DNA of 64,000 nt from Nocardia rhamnosiphila NBRC 108938 (GTDB lineage Bacteria > Actinomycetota > Actinomycetes > Mycobacteriales > Mycobacteriaceae): contig NZ_JOAJ01000010.1 of assembly GCF_000720425.1 (NCBI RefSeq), forward strand, positions 124,001 through 188,000. The letters run 5' to 3'. Both the position numbers and the translations under genes were made by a program. Position 1 is the first letter of the stretch, and the number at the start of each line of letters is the position of its first letter. The notes under the pieces are model-generated. The model had not been told where the DNA came from. It made no database searches and worked only from the letters and a program-made list of their open reading frames with translations. Positions 48,986 to 56,630 of this stretch are shown here, one piece after another.

Positions 48986-49008
48986 GTGCTCATTCGGTGC
49001 GCACTTAT
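48982..49008. promoter_or_regulatory. Operator copy 2 of the WYL regulator (ATAAGTGC-N11-GCACTTAT)
   Basis: A perfect 8-base inverted repeat with an 11-base spacer, overlapping the WYL stop codon and lying 52-78 bases upstream of the YdeI-like gene. Its core AAGTGC-N11-GCACTT is identical to copy 1. Spacing and position suggest it controls the downstream gene. Confidence 0.7.
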
Positions 49009-49059
49009 CGCTGGATGATCGAAACAGACCACCGCACTCCAGCCGGAAGAGACCCACAT

Positions 49060-49437
49060 ATGCCCATCGCCGACCACACCCGAGCCGCCACCTTCGATGA
49101 CGCCGAGGACTACGCGAGGTGGCTTTCGGCCAACCACGCCACCGCCGCCGAGATCTGGTTGAAGATCGCCAAGAAGAACGCACCCGTCCCCACCGTCACC
49201 ATCACCGAGGCCCTGGACGTAGCCCTCTGTTACGGCTGGATCGACAGCCACCGCCGCGCCCTCGACGCCGACCACTACCTCCAGCGCTACTCCCCGCGCA
49301 CACCCAGGAGCCCGTGGTCGGCGATCAACCGGGGCAAGGCCGAGAGTTTGATCGCCGCGGGCCGGATGCGGGAGCCGGGTTACGCGGCCATCGAATCGGC
49401 GAAAGCGGACGGACGGTGGTCGGCGAACAGGTCCTGA
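49060..49437 (+). CDS. YdeI/OmpD-associated family protein, C-terminally truncated
   Basis: A 125-residue protein matching the first two thirds of the YdeI/OmpD-associated (bacteriocin-protection) family: FDDAEDYARWLSANHATAAEIWLKIAKKN, ITEALDVALCYGWIDSHRRALDADHYLQRYSPR, SPWSAINRGKAESLIAAGRM. The usual second domain, about 65 residues after KADGRW, is missing: the frame ends KADGRWSANRS, three bases before an 8-bp tandem repeat array. ATG 49060 follows GGAAGAG. Truncation by repeat expansion or deletion is likely. It lies downstream of operator copy 2 and may belong to the WYL regulon. Confidence 0.75.
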   Translation: MPIADHTRAATFDDAEDYARWLSANHATAAEIWLKIAKKNAPVPTVTITEALDVALCYGWIDSHRRALDADHYLQRYSPRTPRSPWSAINRGKAESLIAAGRMREPGYAAIESAKADGRWSANRS

Positions 49438-49440
49438 TTC

Positions 49441-49535
49441 CGCCGGGTCGCCGGGTCGCCGGGTCGCCGGGTCGCCGGGTCGCCGGGTCGCCGGGTCGCC
49501 GGGTCGCCGGGTCGCCGGGTCGCCGGGTCGCCGGG
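49441..49535. repeat. 8-bp tandem repeat array (CGCCGGGT, about 12 copies)
   Basis: Eleven perfect copies of CGCCGGGT plus seven bases of a twelfth, uninterrupted. The unit is not a multiple of three, so copy-number change would shift any frame running through it. It lies between the truncated YdeI-like gene and the C-terminus of the convergent cutinase-like gene, which ends five bases beyond it. A variable-number locus is expected. Confidence 0.9.
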
Positions 49536-49539
49536 AAGG

Positions 49540-51351
49540 CTACGTCCGCTCCCTTACTCGTTGGACGAACTCGGCCGCTCGCTTTCGGCCCTCGTACCAG
49601 AGCCCGCGCACCGCGGCCGCCACCCACCGCACACCGTGCGTCCGATGGGCGATCCTGATCGCGCCGCACGTACCCGCCGAGACCGCCGCCAGCAGCACCA
49701 GCCCGAGCAGATATGGGGCGAGGCCGTGCAGGGATCGTTGTGCCGCGGTCTCGGCGACCGCGCGCGTCCGAGGTGGCGATTCGGCGCCTACCGCCACATT
49801 GCGAATATCCGGCTCGCGGACGGGCGGGGCAGGCTGCGGCGCCGGCCGTGGTGGCGCGGGCGCGGGGCCGGGCTCGGCGGGGGCGGGAGCGGCCGGAGCC
49901 GGCGGCGCCGGGGACGGTACGGGGACGCGATTGGTGGCGAGGTCTTCGGCGACCGCGGTGAACCATTTCAGCACCACGTCGGCGGCAGGCCGGCCGTCCG
50001 CCGTGTAGCCGGCGTGGAAGTAGTCGCCGTGTTTGCGGACCGTATCCGCGTAGCGCAGCCACAGTCCGGGGTCGAGGAGTTCGGCGTTCTCGGCGCTCAA
50101 TTGGCCGAGCGCGTTGAACGACTTGCTGATCAGATTGAACACGGTGCGCCGGGGCAGCGGGCGGCGGGCGCCGGCGACGAGCGCGTCGGTGGCCCGTTCG
50201 ATACCGGTCAGCGGGTCGGGCGCGGTGGCGATACCGGCGACCTCGGCGGGTTCGAGGGCGATTCCGATGATGGCCAGCAGGGTGTTGAGCGCACTGGTAC
50301 CCAGTTTCAGCAGTGCTTGGCGGGCCTGCGGTTCGCTGCTCGAGCGCGGGTCGGCGGCTTCGGCGAGTCGGACACCGAGCGGTTTCTCCGGTGTCAGCGA
50401 CAGTGTGCCCAGGGAGTATCCGCGCAGATCGTGGGTGACGACCGCGGTCGCGGTGCGCGAGAGCGTCGCGGAGAAACCGTCGCCGATCGATGCCAGCGCC
50501 GCCACCGGGTCCGACGGGAGCAATTCCGCCTGGCCGAGGATGTTGACCACCATATGCAGCAGCGGGGCGTCGGTGGGGGCGTCGCAGGCGAGGTCACCGG
50601 GCAGGCACAGCGAGGCGACCCGGCCGGTGAGTTCCCCGAAGTCCGACGCGATATCACGCAGTGGCCCGATACCGCCGCCCGGCGCGGGATGCTGCGGAAA
50701 TGCTTGCAGCACCGCCAGTTCCGCACCCGTGGTACCGGGTGCCGGTGCCGGACGCCCGGCGTCCGGCAGTCCGGGGAACACTGCCGCTCCGGGGGCACGG
50801 GTGGGGTCGGCCAACAATGCCACGGCCGCGACCCGGCCGGCCGGCACCGCACCCCGGCCGGTGCCCACCTCGCGCGCGAACATCGAAACGACATGCGCGC
50901 CCTGCGAGTAACCGACCAATCCCAGCTGAGAACCCGGACAGCGCCCGGCGACCTCGGCCGCCATATCGCGCAACCGTTCCAGCCCCTCACCCGCCGAGAC
51001 GGAATACGGTGCCGTGGTGGCACCGGGTAGTGCGCCGCCGAAACCGGCCATGTAGGGAACATAGGCGCGGCCCACGGCCGGCCCGCTCGGCATTTCGGTC
51101 AGCGGACCCAGCACCTGCGACAGCAGCCCGACATCCGCGGCCACCGGGGAATCCGGGGTGGATTCGCCGGTCCCCTGCACACCGAGAACGAAGAGGCCCG
51201 GGCAGCCCCCGGCCTCCGCCAACGCCACGTCGACGCCGTCCTGGGCACGGGCGACCGCGGGTGGCCCGATCGAGGGTGCGGCGACCGATACGGTCACCGC
51301 GCCGGCGACAGCGCAGACCACTCGCTCGAACACCGTCCGGGCGCGGCTCAT
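49540..51351 (-). CDS. Secreted cutinase-like serine esterase with C-terminal membrane anchor
   Basis: A 603-residue protein. A signal peptide (VVCAVAGAVTVSVAAPSIGPPAVARA) precedes an alpha/beta hydrolase core of the cutinase family: GCPGLFVLGVQGTGEST, the nucleophile elbow GLVGYSQGAHVVSMF, and the DAPLLHMVV region for the catalytic His/Asp. After residue 430 come a second helical domain, a Pro/Ala-rich linker (about 505-545) and a C-terminal membrane helix (APYLLGLVLLAAVSAGT) with a basic tail. GTCGGAGG five bases upstream fixes ATG 51351. Cutinase-like proteins of mycolata hydrolyse lipids or polyesters; this one is probably surface-tethered. Confidence 0.82.
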   Translation of the reverse strand: MSRARTVFERVVCAVAGAVTVSVAAPSIGPPAVARAQDGVDVALAEAGGCPGLFVLGVQGTGESTPDSPVAADVGLLSQVLGPLTEMPSGPAVGRAYVPYMAGFGGALPGATTAPYSVSAGEGLERLRDMAAEVAGRCPGSQLGLVGYSQGAHVVSMFAREVGTGRGAVPAGRVAAVALLADPTRAPGAAVFPGLPDAGRPAPAPGTTGAELAVLQAFPQHPAPGGGIGPLRDIASDFGELTGRVASLCLPGDLACDAPTDAPLLHMVVNILGQAELLPSDPVAALASIGDGFSATLSRTATAVVTHDLRGYSLGTLSLTPEKPLGVRLAEAADPRSSSEPQARQALLKLGTSALNTLLAIIGIALEPAEVAGIATAPDPLTGIERATDALVAGARRPLPRRTVFNLISKSFNALGQLSAENAELLDPGLWLRYADTVRKHGDYFHAGYTADGRPAADVVLKWFTAVAEDLATNRVPVPSPAPPAPAAPAPAEPGPAPAPPRPAPQPAPPVREPDIRNVAVGAESPPRTRAVAETAAQRSLHGLAPYLLGLVLLAAVSAGTCGAIRIAHRTHGVRWVAAAVRGLWYEGRKRAAEFVQRVRERT

Positions 51352-51424
51352 CCAGACCTCCGACCTGATCAGAACGGCGCGGCCCCGGGCAGTGCCGCGC
51401 GGCAATCGACCTCGCGCGGGCCCG

Positions 51425-51496
51425 CTAGGGAACGAGCAGCGCGATAACGAGATCCAGCACCGTGCCGACGAGCTGTCCGACAACACTCAGAAGCAA
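51425..51496 (-). CDS. 23-residue hydrophobic micropeptide A
   Basis: A short frame from TTG 51496 to TAG at 51427-51425, encoding MLLSVVGQLVGTVLDLVIAL followed by LVP. GAGGAG lies five bases before the start, as strong as for the neighbouring real genes. The peptide is a single amphipathic to hydrophobic helix with one Asp and one Gln. It lies 73 bases upstream of the cutinase-like start on the same strand, so it may be co-transcribed. It resembles micropeptide B, and both are reminiscent of membrane-active or surface peptides. No family is recognised. Confidence 0.5.
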   Translation of the reverse strand: MLLSVVGQLVGTVLDLVIALLVP

Positions 51497-51573
51497 CTGA
51501 ACTCCTCACAGCGAACGCGAATGCGCCGGGACGTATCCGAGATGCCCGGCACGAAAAGGGTTGCTACATCGGA

Positions 51574-51620
51574 ATGCCCGCTCCGGCCGTCACCGCGCGG
51601 CGATGGTCCGGAGCGGGCAT
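51574..51620 (-). terminator. 13-bp stem hairpin between the two micropeptides
   Basis: ATGCCCGCTCCGG (51574-51586) and CCGGAGCGGGCAT (51608-51620) form a perfect 13-base stem around a 21-base loop. It lies 78 bases downstream of micropeptide B and 78 bases upstream of micropeptide A. It may act as a partial terminator that sets the ratio of B to the downstream genes, or as an RNA stabiliser. Confidence 0.55.
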
Positions 51621-51697
51621 CCCACAACGAGTTCGCCCGCACGGAAGTGCACGTCAGGTGCAGTGTTCACGGGCACCTCCGCCGGCGGGGCGACCTC

Positions 51698-51790
51698 TCA
51701 GAAGAGGACGCCGCCGAGGCCACCGACCACAGCGGCGAGGTTCGTGACGACGCTACCGACGAGTTCCAGCAGACCACCGAGCAGTCCCAT
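51698..51790 (-). CDS. 30-residue hydrophobic micropeptide B
   Basis: A short frame from ATG 51790 to TGA at 51700-51698, beginning MGLLGGLLELVGSVVTNLAA and continuing VVGGLGGVLF. GCGAGG lies six bases before the ATG. The composition (Gly, Leu, Val with one Glu and one Asn) predicts a single membrane helix with glycine-zipper faces. The LVGSVVTNL segment parallels LVGTVLDLV in micropeptide A, suggesting duplication. It is co-directional with micropeptide A and the cutinase-like gene. Confidence 0.5.
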   Translation of the reverse strand: MGLLGGLLELVGSVVTNLAAVVGGLGGVLF

Positions 51791-52110
51791 TTCAATCCTC
51801 GCTTCTCTGGTTTCGTTGTCCGCCCGGGCGGGCGCCCGGGCTCTTACGGTTGCGCTCTCACCCAAGCCCCCGACAGCCGATGGACGAGGCCGAACATAGT
51901 GTCCTAGCAGCAGTTATGGCTTGTAGCTATGAGACATACCATCTGGTATTCGGCACCGGTTCGCACATGGATGGGCAGAACCTGTAACGAATTCCGCACT
52001 GCGAGCGATGGGCCCCGCCACTACCGCGCGCGAAGAGCTCAGCTCCTCGCCCCCGACCCGACGCCGTAGGGTCGCGGTACGGGCAATTCGTCCAGACCAG
52101 GAGTGGCGTG
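51791..52110. promoter_or_regulatory. Divergent intergenic region with a 14-bp palindrome
   Basis: About 320 bases between micropeptide B (minus) and the LLM oxidoreductase (plus). It contains the perfect palindrome ATACCA-TC-TGGTAT at 51936-51949 in an AT-richer patch, a candidate operator for either gene. Further right, CAGGAG seven bases before ATG 52111 is the oxidoreductase ribosome site. No other gene seen. Confidence 0.4.
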
Positions 52111-52989
52111 ATGAAGATTCGATTCGGCGTCGGTACCGGCTCCGGCAGCGATCCGGAGGACCTACCGGAACTCGTGGATCGACTGGAGGCCGAAGGGATC
52201 GATTCCCTGTGGTTCTCCGAATTGATCTACGCACCTGCCGTGGACCCCACCGTCGGGATGGCGTTCGCGCTGTCGCGCACCGATCATCTGAAGGTCGGGA
52301 CATCGGTGGCCATCCTGCCCGGACGCCACCCCGTTCTGGTCGCCGAACAGCTGGCCTCGCTAGCGGCGCTCGCACCCAAGCGGGTGCTGCCGGTGTTCGG
52401 CTTGCAGCCGGCCACCCCGCAGGAACGCGATCTGTTCCCGGTGGCCGGGCGGCGCGGCGACGTCTTCGACGAATCCCTGCGGCTGCTGCGCGCTGTACTG
52501 CGGGAAGACGATGTCGACTTCGACGGCGACTACTTCACCGTGCGCGCGGCGCGGGTGGGCAGACGCCCGGCCCGGCCCCTGGACATCTGGCTCGGCGGGC
52601 GCGCACCCGCCGCGTTTCGGCGCATCGGCCGGTACGGCGACGGCTGGCTGGGCAGTTTCCTCACCCCCGCCGAGGCGGCCGCCGGGGTGGCGGCGATAAA
52701 CACCGAGGCCGCGGCGGCCGGGCGGGAGATCGAAGCCGACCATTTCGGGATCACACTGCTGCTGGCGCCGGACGGTATCCCGGCCGACCTGGCAGCGGGT
52801 ATCGCGCACCAACGTCCGGGAACCGACCCGGCCGACCTGGTCGCGGGCAGCTGGCCGGACCTGCACCGGCTGGTCGACGGCTACCTCGACGCCGGGCTGA
52901 GCAAGTTCGTGGTGGTCCCGGCGGCGGGCAAACCGCTGGACGGCTTCCTCGATCGTTTCGTCACCGAACTCCTGCCACGCCAGAACTGA
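52111..52989 (+). CDS. LLM class flavin/F420-dependent oxidoreductase
   Basis: A 292-residue TIM-barrel oxidoreductase of the luciferase-like family. MKIRFGVGTGSGSDPEDL, LEAEGIDSLWFSELIY, VGTSVAILPGRHPVLVAEQLASL and PLDIWLGGRAPAAFRRIGRYGDGWLG are the strands and cofactor loops expected. F420 is the likelier cofactor in this genome, which also carries fgd. AGGAG precedes ATG 52111; a GTG three bases before it would add one residue. Monocistronic. Substrate unknown. Confidence 0.85.
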   Translation: MKIRFGVGTGSGSDPEDLPELVDRLEAEGIDSLWFSELIYAPAVDPTVGMAFALSRTDHLKVGTSVAILPGRHPVLVAEQLASLAALAPKRVLPVFGLQPATPQERDLFPVAGRRGDVFDESLRLLRAVLREDDVDFDGDYFTVRAARVGRRPARPLDIWLGGRAPAAFRRIGRYGDGWLGSFLTPAEAAAGVAAINTEAAAAGREIEADHFGITLLLAPDGIPADLAAGIAHQRPGTDPADLVAGSWPDLHRLVDGYLDAGLSKFVVVPAAGKPLDGFLDRFVTELLPRQN

Positions 52990-53075
52990 GATCGAGGCCG
53001 GGACAGAGTCGATTCGTCCGACGCCGGGCAGCGCTCACCGTCGGCAGCCGCGGCCGGGCCCGTACCTCGCAGCCG

Positions 53076-53441
53076 TCAAGCGACCGCGACCAGTGCGGCG
53101 GCCGCGACCACCTCCACCCAGAAGTAGAACCAGATGGGGTAGAACGCGACCGAGCTGTCCAGTACCCGGGAAACGACCCGGCCGGCCGCCATCCCGGCGA
53201 GCGCGACGGCCACCGCCAGCACCACACCCCGGCCGAGTTCCCCGGTGTCCAGAGCCGCCCAACCGAGCGCGCCCGCGACCGCGAGCCCGAACCCGCCGTA
53301 CACCGCGCGAACCTCGGAGCGTCCGGTGGCCGTGGTTACGGGAATACCGAAGGGCGCGGTCAGTTTCGCCGGCACGGCGAGCGCGTACAGACCCATTGCC
53401 GCGAAAAGGATTGCTGCCACGAGCAGTACCACCGGCCGCAT
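53076..53441 (-). CDS. DUF4345 family membrane protein
   Basis: A 121-residue protein with four membrane helices. VVLLVAAILFAAMGLYALAVP, TGRSEVRAVYGGFGLAVAGALGW and VSRVLDSSVAFYPIWFYFWVEVV are typical of DUF4345. GGAGG five bases before ATG 53441 fixes the start; the upstream open frame is a shadow. Function unknown. It converges with the LLM oxidoreductase. Confidence 0.75.
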   Translation of the reverse strand: MRPVVLLVAAILFAAMGLYALAVPAKLTAPFGIPVTTATGRSEVRAVYGGFGLAVAGALGWAALDTGELGRGVVLAVAVALAGMAAGRVVSRVLDSSVAFYPIWFYFWVEVVAAAALVAVA

Positions 53442-53608
53442 CACTACCTCCACATTTCGTCTACTGGTCGGCCCATCATCCGCCCGGCCTGCGGGCCCGG
53501 CTTCCGGAAACGTGCTCCGGCCCACCACTGCGGCCACGGCCGGACGGCCACCGTCCCGGGCACGCTGCGCTCAGCCGCGGAACGCAGGTCGAGCGGCATC
53601 GCTGCCGC

Positions 53609-53880
53609 TCAGCACGACGCTGCGGCCCGCTCCACTCGGCCGCCCCCGGCACCCGCGAGCCGGTCGGGAACGCCCACGGTGAGCGTGCGGCCACGGGCGG
53701 CACCCTCGACCGCGGCCGCGTAGACACCCGCGACCTCCGACACCGGCGTACCGGCGGTGGCGTCCATCCCAACGACCGCATTGTTTCGCTCACCCGGCCC
53801 GGGCAGGCCACGTTCGGCCGGATACCCCGCGGCATCTCCACGGTGGGCGATTGCGGAAAGGCCACCCGCGCCTACCAGCT
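53609..53880 (-). pseudogene. Possible remnant of a short-chain dehydrogenase C-terminus
   Basis: One minus-strand frame reads AVVGMDATAGTPVSEVAGVYAAAVEGAA then RGRTLTVGVPDRL, ending at a TGA at 53611-53609. This resembles the last 50 residues of SDR-type proteins, where the segment VSEVA.VYAAAVEG..TG.TL.VG is common. No start or Rossmann motif is present upstream. It lies immediately downstream of the truncated quinone oxidoreductase, so both may be scars of one deletion event. Confidence 0.3.
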
Positions 53881-53898
53881 GAAGGACGGCCCGTCTGC

Positions 53899-54537
53899 TC
53901 AGGGGGTGAGGATGGTCTTACCGAGCGCGGTACGGGCCTCGAAGGCGCGGTGGGCGCTCGCGGCTTCCGCCAAGGGCAGGACCGTGCCGATCACCGGATC
54001 GAGTTCGCCGCGCACGACCAGCTCCTCGGCCCGCCGGACCAGTTCCGGCCAGCGCTGCGGGCGGTAGCCGAGACTGAACGGGATGAGCGCGGCGCCGACC
54101 GGGAGGAGCTGGTCCGAACCGATTTGCACCGGATTGCCACTGGCCGAACCGAAGACGACCATCCGGGCGCCCGGCATGGTGAGCAGACCGTAGGCCTCGC
54201 GTGCGGTCTGCCCGCCGACGGTTTCCAGCACCACCGATACCGGCCCCACCTCCTCGGTCCAGCCGGGTCGTGAGTAGTCCACAGTGGTGTCGGCGCCCAG
54301 GTCGGCAGCCAGACGCCGCTTCGACTCCGCGCTCGCGCCGGCCACGACCCGGGCACCGGCCCGTTTGGCCAACTGCACCAGCAGGGTTCCGATACCGCCA
54401 CCGGCCGCCTCCACCAGGACTGTGTCACCGGGACCGATCTCGGCGGTTTCGAACACCCCGACCGCCGTCGCGCCCTGCCCGAGCAGCGCGAGCGCGCGAT
54501 GCTCGCCGAGCCGGTCGTCGAGCGGCGCGGCATCCGC
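53899..54537 (-). pseudogene. Quinone oxidoreductase-like zinc-free dehydrogenase, N-terminally truncated
   Basis: About 210 residues of a medium-chain dehydrogenase are clear: LALLGQGATAVGVFETAEIGPGDTVLVEAAGGGIGTLLVQLAKRAGA with the NADPH Rossmann loop, PVSVVLETVGGQ, and the C-terminal LAEAASAHRAFEARTALGKTIL. Family members are near 310 residues; the whole GroES-like N-terminal domain is missing. The only in-frame start (GTG 54567) lies within the TetR promoter and operator. A deletion fused the gene body to the TetR control region, so the gene is probably non-functional. Confidence 0.65.
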
Positions 54538-54538
54538 C

Positions 54539-54555
54539 GCGGACCAATAGTCCGC
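54539..54555. promoter_or_regulatory. TetR operator candidate (GCGGAC-N5-GTCCGC)
   Basis: A perfect 6-base inverted repeat with a five-base spacer, 24 bases before the TetR start. Just beyond it on the minus strand is TTGACA, a -35 hexamer, so the site would regulate both the TetR gene and the divergent oxidoreductase remnant. Confidence 0.6.
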
Positions 54556-54578
54556 TTCTGTCAACACGAGGAGTCCCG

Positions 54579-55133
54579 GTGCGTGCCGACGCCGAACGCA
54601 ATCGCGCCGCGATCCTGGCCGTCGCCGGGCGGCTGATCTGCGACGAGAGACGCGACAACGTCTCCATGGACGACATCGCGGCGGCCACCGGAGTCGGCAA
54701 GGGGACGCTGTTCCGGAGGTTCACCGACCGTGACGGACTGGTCCGCGCACTGGTCGAGGAGCGCACCGGCCGGGGCTGGGACACCGTGCGCGAACTCGCG
54801 GCGGATCCGGCAGTGCCCGTACGGGATCGGATCGCGGCGGTCGTCGCGGCGGTGTTCGACCTCACCGCGATCGAGCTCACCCCGCTGATGCGCGCCCTGC
54901 CCGACGTCTGCGAATCCGACACCTGGGCACCCTGGCGCAGCCTGCTGGCCGATCTGATCGCGCAGGTCACTCCCGATGCCGACACCGAATTCCTGGCGTC
55001 GGCGATCTTCGCGAGCATGCGTCCGGAGATCACCGATATGATCGGCGCCCGCCGCCACCGCGCCGGCGTGCTGGACCTGACCGCGCGCATCCTGGCCACC
55101 GGCGTTCCGTCCGGAGCGGCATTCGGCCGGTGA
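54579..55133 (+). CDS. TetR-family transcriptional regulator
   Basis: A 184-residue TetR repressor: RADAERNRAAILAVAGRLIC and MDDIAAATGVGKGTLFRRFTDRDGLVRAL form the HTH, followed by a helical ligand domain (DLTAIELTPLMRALPDVCESDTW). GAGGAG five bases upstream fixes GTG 54579. It is intact although its divergent target, the quinone oxidoreductase, has lost its N-terminal half. A palindrome upstream is its likely operator. Ligand unknown; quinones or electrophiles are common for this arrangement. Confidence 0.85.
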   Translation: MRADAERNRAAILAVAGRLICDERRDNVSMDDIAAATGVGKGTLFRRFTDRDGLVRALVEERTGRGWDTVRELAADPAVPVRDRIAAVVAAVFDLTAIELTPLMRALPDVCESDTWAPWRSLLADLIAQVTPDADTEFLASAIFASMRPEITDMIGARRHRAGVLDLTARILATGVPSGAAFGR

Positions 55134-55185
55134 CATGCGCGAAATCGGACCGGCGACCGCGTCCGTCCCGGGCTACTTTGGTGCT

Positions 55186-55668
55186 GTGAGCGCTTGGGGA
55201 GAAATCGTTGTCGGCCTGGTGATCCTGGTCGGTCTCATCGGCATCGTGGTGCCGATTCTGCCGGGGGTGATCCTGATCTTCGGGGCGATCGCCGTCTGGG
55301 CCTTCGTCACCGGCGGGACGACCGCGTGGGCAGTACTGGCGATCAGTACCGTCCTGCTGGTCATCTCCGGAGTCGTGAAGTACACCTGGCCGGGCCGCAA
55401 ACTGAAGGAAGCGGGAGTGCCGAACCGGACGCTGCTGCTGGGCGGTCTCGTCGGCATAGCCGGGTTCTTCGTGATCCCGGTGGTCGGGCTTTTCGTAGGC
55501 TTCATTGTCGGCGTGTATATCTCGGAACTGCAGCGGCTCCCCGACAATCGGCAGGCGTGGGTATCGAGCAAACACGCGATCAAGGGCGTCGGGCTCTCGA
55601 TCCTGGTGGAGTTGCTGGGTGCGTTGCTGGCGAGCGGGGTATGGGTGATCGGCGCGATCGCCGCATGA
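55186..55668 (+). CDS. DUF456 domain membrane protein
   Basis: A 160-residue membrane protein with four helices. WGEIVVGLVILVGLIGIVVPILPGVILIF and the glycine-rich LLGGLVGIAGFFVIPVVGLFVGFIVGVYISEL are diagnostic for DUF456, whose glycine zippers resemble channel-like proteins. GTG 55186 is chosen; a -10-like TACTTT lies 8-13 bases upstream, suggesting a nearly leaderless mRNA. The frame is open back to 55135, but those residues overlap the end of TetR and look non-coding. Function unknown. Confidence 0.78.
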   Translation: MSAWGEIVVGLVILVGLIGIVVPILPGVILIFGAIAVWAFVTGGTTAWAVLAISTVLLVISGVVKYTWPGRKLKEAGVPNRTLLLGGLVGIAGFFVIPVVGLFVGFIVGVYISELQRLPDNRQAWVSSKHAIKGVGLSILVELLGALLASGVWVIGAIAA

Positions 55669-55692
55669 GCCGCCGACCCCGGAGGGGCCGGG

Positions 55693-56559
55693 TCAGCTCG
55701 GGCCGGAACGCTTTTCGATGATGGGCAGCGGCCGTGTCGTCCCGTCGTGAGCCGACGGCCGGTCGTCGCGCGGTGGCACGAACAGCGGCAGGGTGGGGGC
55801 GGGGTCCTCGATGGTGCGGTCGATCGCGGGCAATCCGTAGAACGCGCGGGCATTGTCCTCCAGCACCGCGTTCATATCGGTGCCGACCACATCGCAGATC
55901 AGCTCCACATCCGATTCGCGGAACGGCCGGCCCGCGCGGGTGCCGGGCAGATCGCTACCGAACATCAGCGCTTCCGGGCTCACCGCATGGATACGGCGCA
56001 GTGCCGTGGCGACATTCATGTCGACCCGCCCGAAACCGGTTGCCTTCACCCGCGCACCCCGGTCGACCAGGTCCAGCAGGTACGACAGACCCTCCTCGGA
56101 CATCCCGAGATGGTCGATGGACACCTTCGGCAGTTTCAGGATCACCGGTTGCAGCGAGGCCAGCATCTGGCCGTCGACGTAGATCTCCACATGCCAGCCC
56201 GCCAATTCGTAGGCCCGCAACGCCTGCCGGGTCATACTCGCGATATCGGCGGCCGCGCGTTTGAGGTTGAACCGGACCGCGCGCACACCGGCCTCGTGCA
56301 GGTCGAGGATCTCGGAATCGGAGGCATCGAGATCCAGACGGGTCACGCCGACCCAACCGGGTCCGAGCTCGGCCAGGGCAGCGCGCAGATAGCTCTGGTC
56401 GTTGCTCTGGAACGAGGCGCTCACCACCGCACCACCGGAAGGCCGGAACCGGGACATCCGCCGCCGATAGTCGGCGACGGTATAGGGCTCCGGTAGGTAG
56501 CCTTCGTTCTCGATCAGCGGAAAACGCGGATCGATGATGTGCACATGGGCGTCGAACAC
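55693..56559 (-). CDS. Amidohydrolase family 2 protein
   Basis: A 288-residue TIM-barrel metal hydrolase. The N-terminal metal ligands are in MFDAHVHIIDP (HxH), others in WHVEIYVDGQ and VSIDHLGM (His), and the catalytic Asp in MFGSDLPGTR. The family hydrolyses or decarboxylates small cyclic compounds (lactones, 2-pyrone carboxylates). The C-terminal 40 residues (APTLPLFVPPRDDRPSAHDG) are probably disordered. It is transcribed toward DUF456 and lies 71 bases downstream of fprA. Confidence 0.8.
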   Translation of the reverse strand: MFDAHVHIIDPRFPLIENEGYLPEPYTVADYRRRMSRFRPSGGAVVSASFQSNDQSYLRAALAELGPGWVGVTRLDLDASDSEILDLHEAGVRAVRFNLKRAAADIASMTRQALRAYELAGWHVEIYVDGQMLASLQPVILKLPKVSIDHLGMSEEGLSYLLDLVDRGARVKATGFGRVDMNVATALRRIHAVSPEALMFGSDLPGTRAGRPFRESDVELICDVVGTDMNAVLEDNARAFYGLPAIDRTIEDPAPTLPLFVPPRDDRPSAHDGTTRPLPIIEKRSGPS

Positions 56560-56630
56560 TGCTACAGCATGCCTGATAGATCGGGGCGCCCGCTGCTCTC
56601 GACCATGGACCGGGAGCAGCGGACGGTGGA

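Noticed and set aside
49441..49535. CRISPR array
   Set aside because: The repeats are 8 bases and contiguous with no spacers; it is a simple tandem repeat.
53476..53865. 129-codon minus-strand gene between DUF4345 and the oxidoreductase remnant
   Set aside because: The frame is Arg/Pro/Ser-rich and motif-free; a different frame carries the SDR-like fragment.
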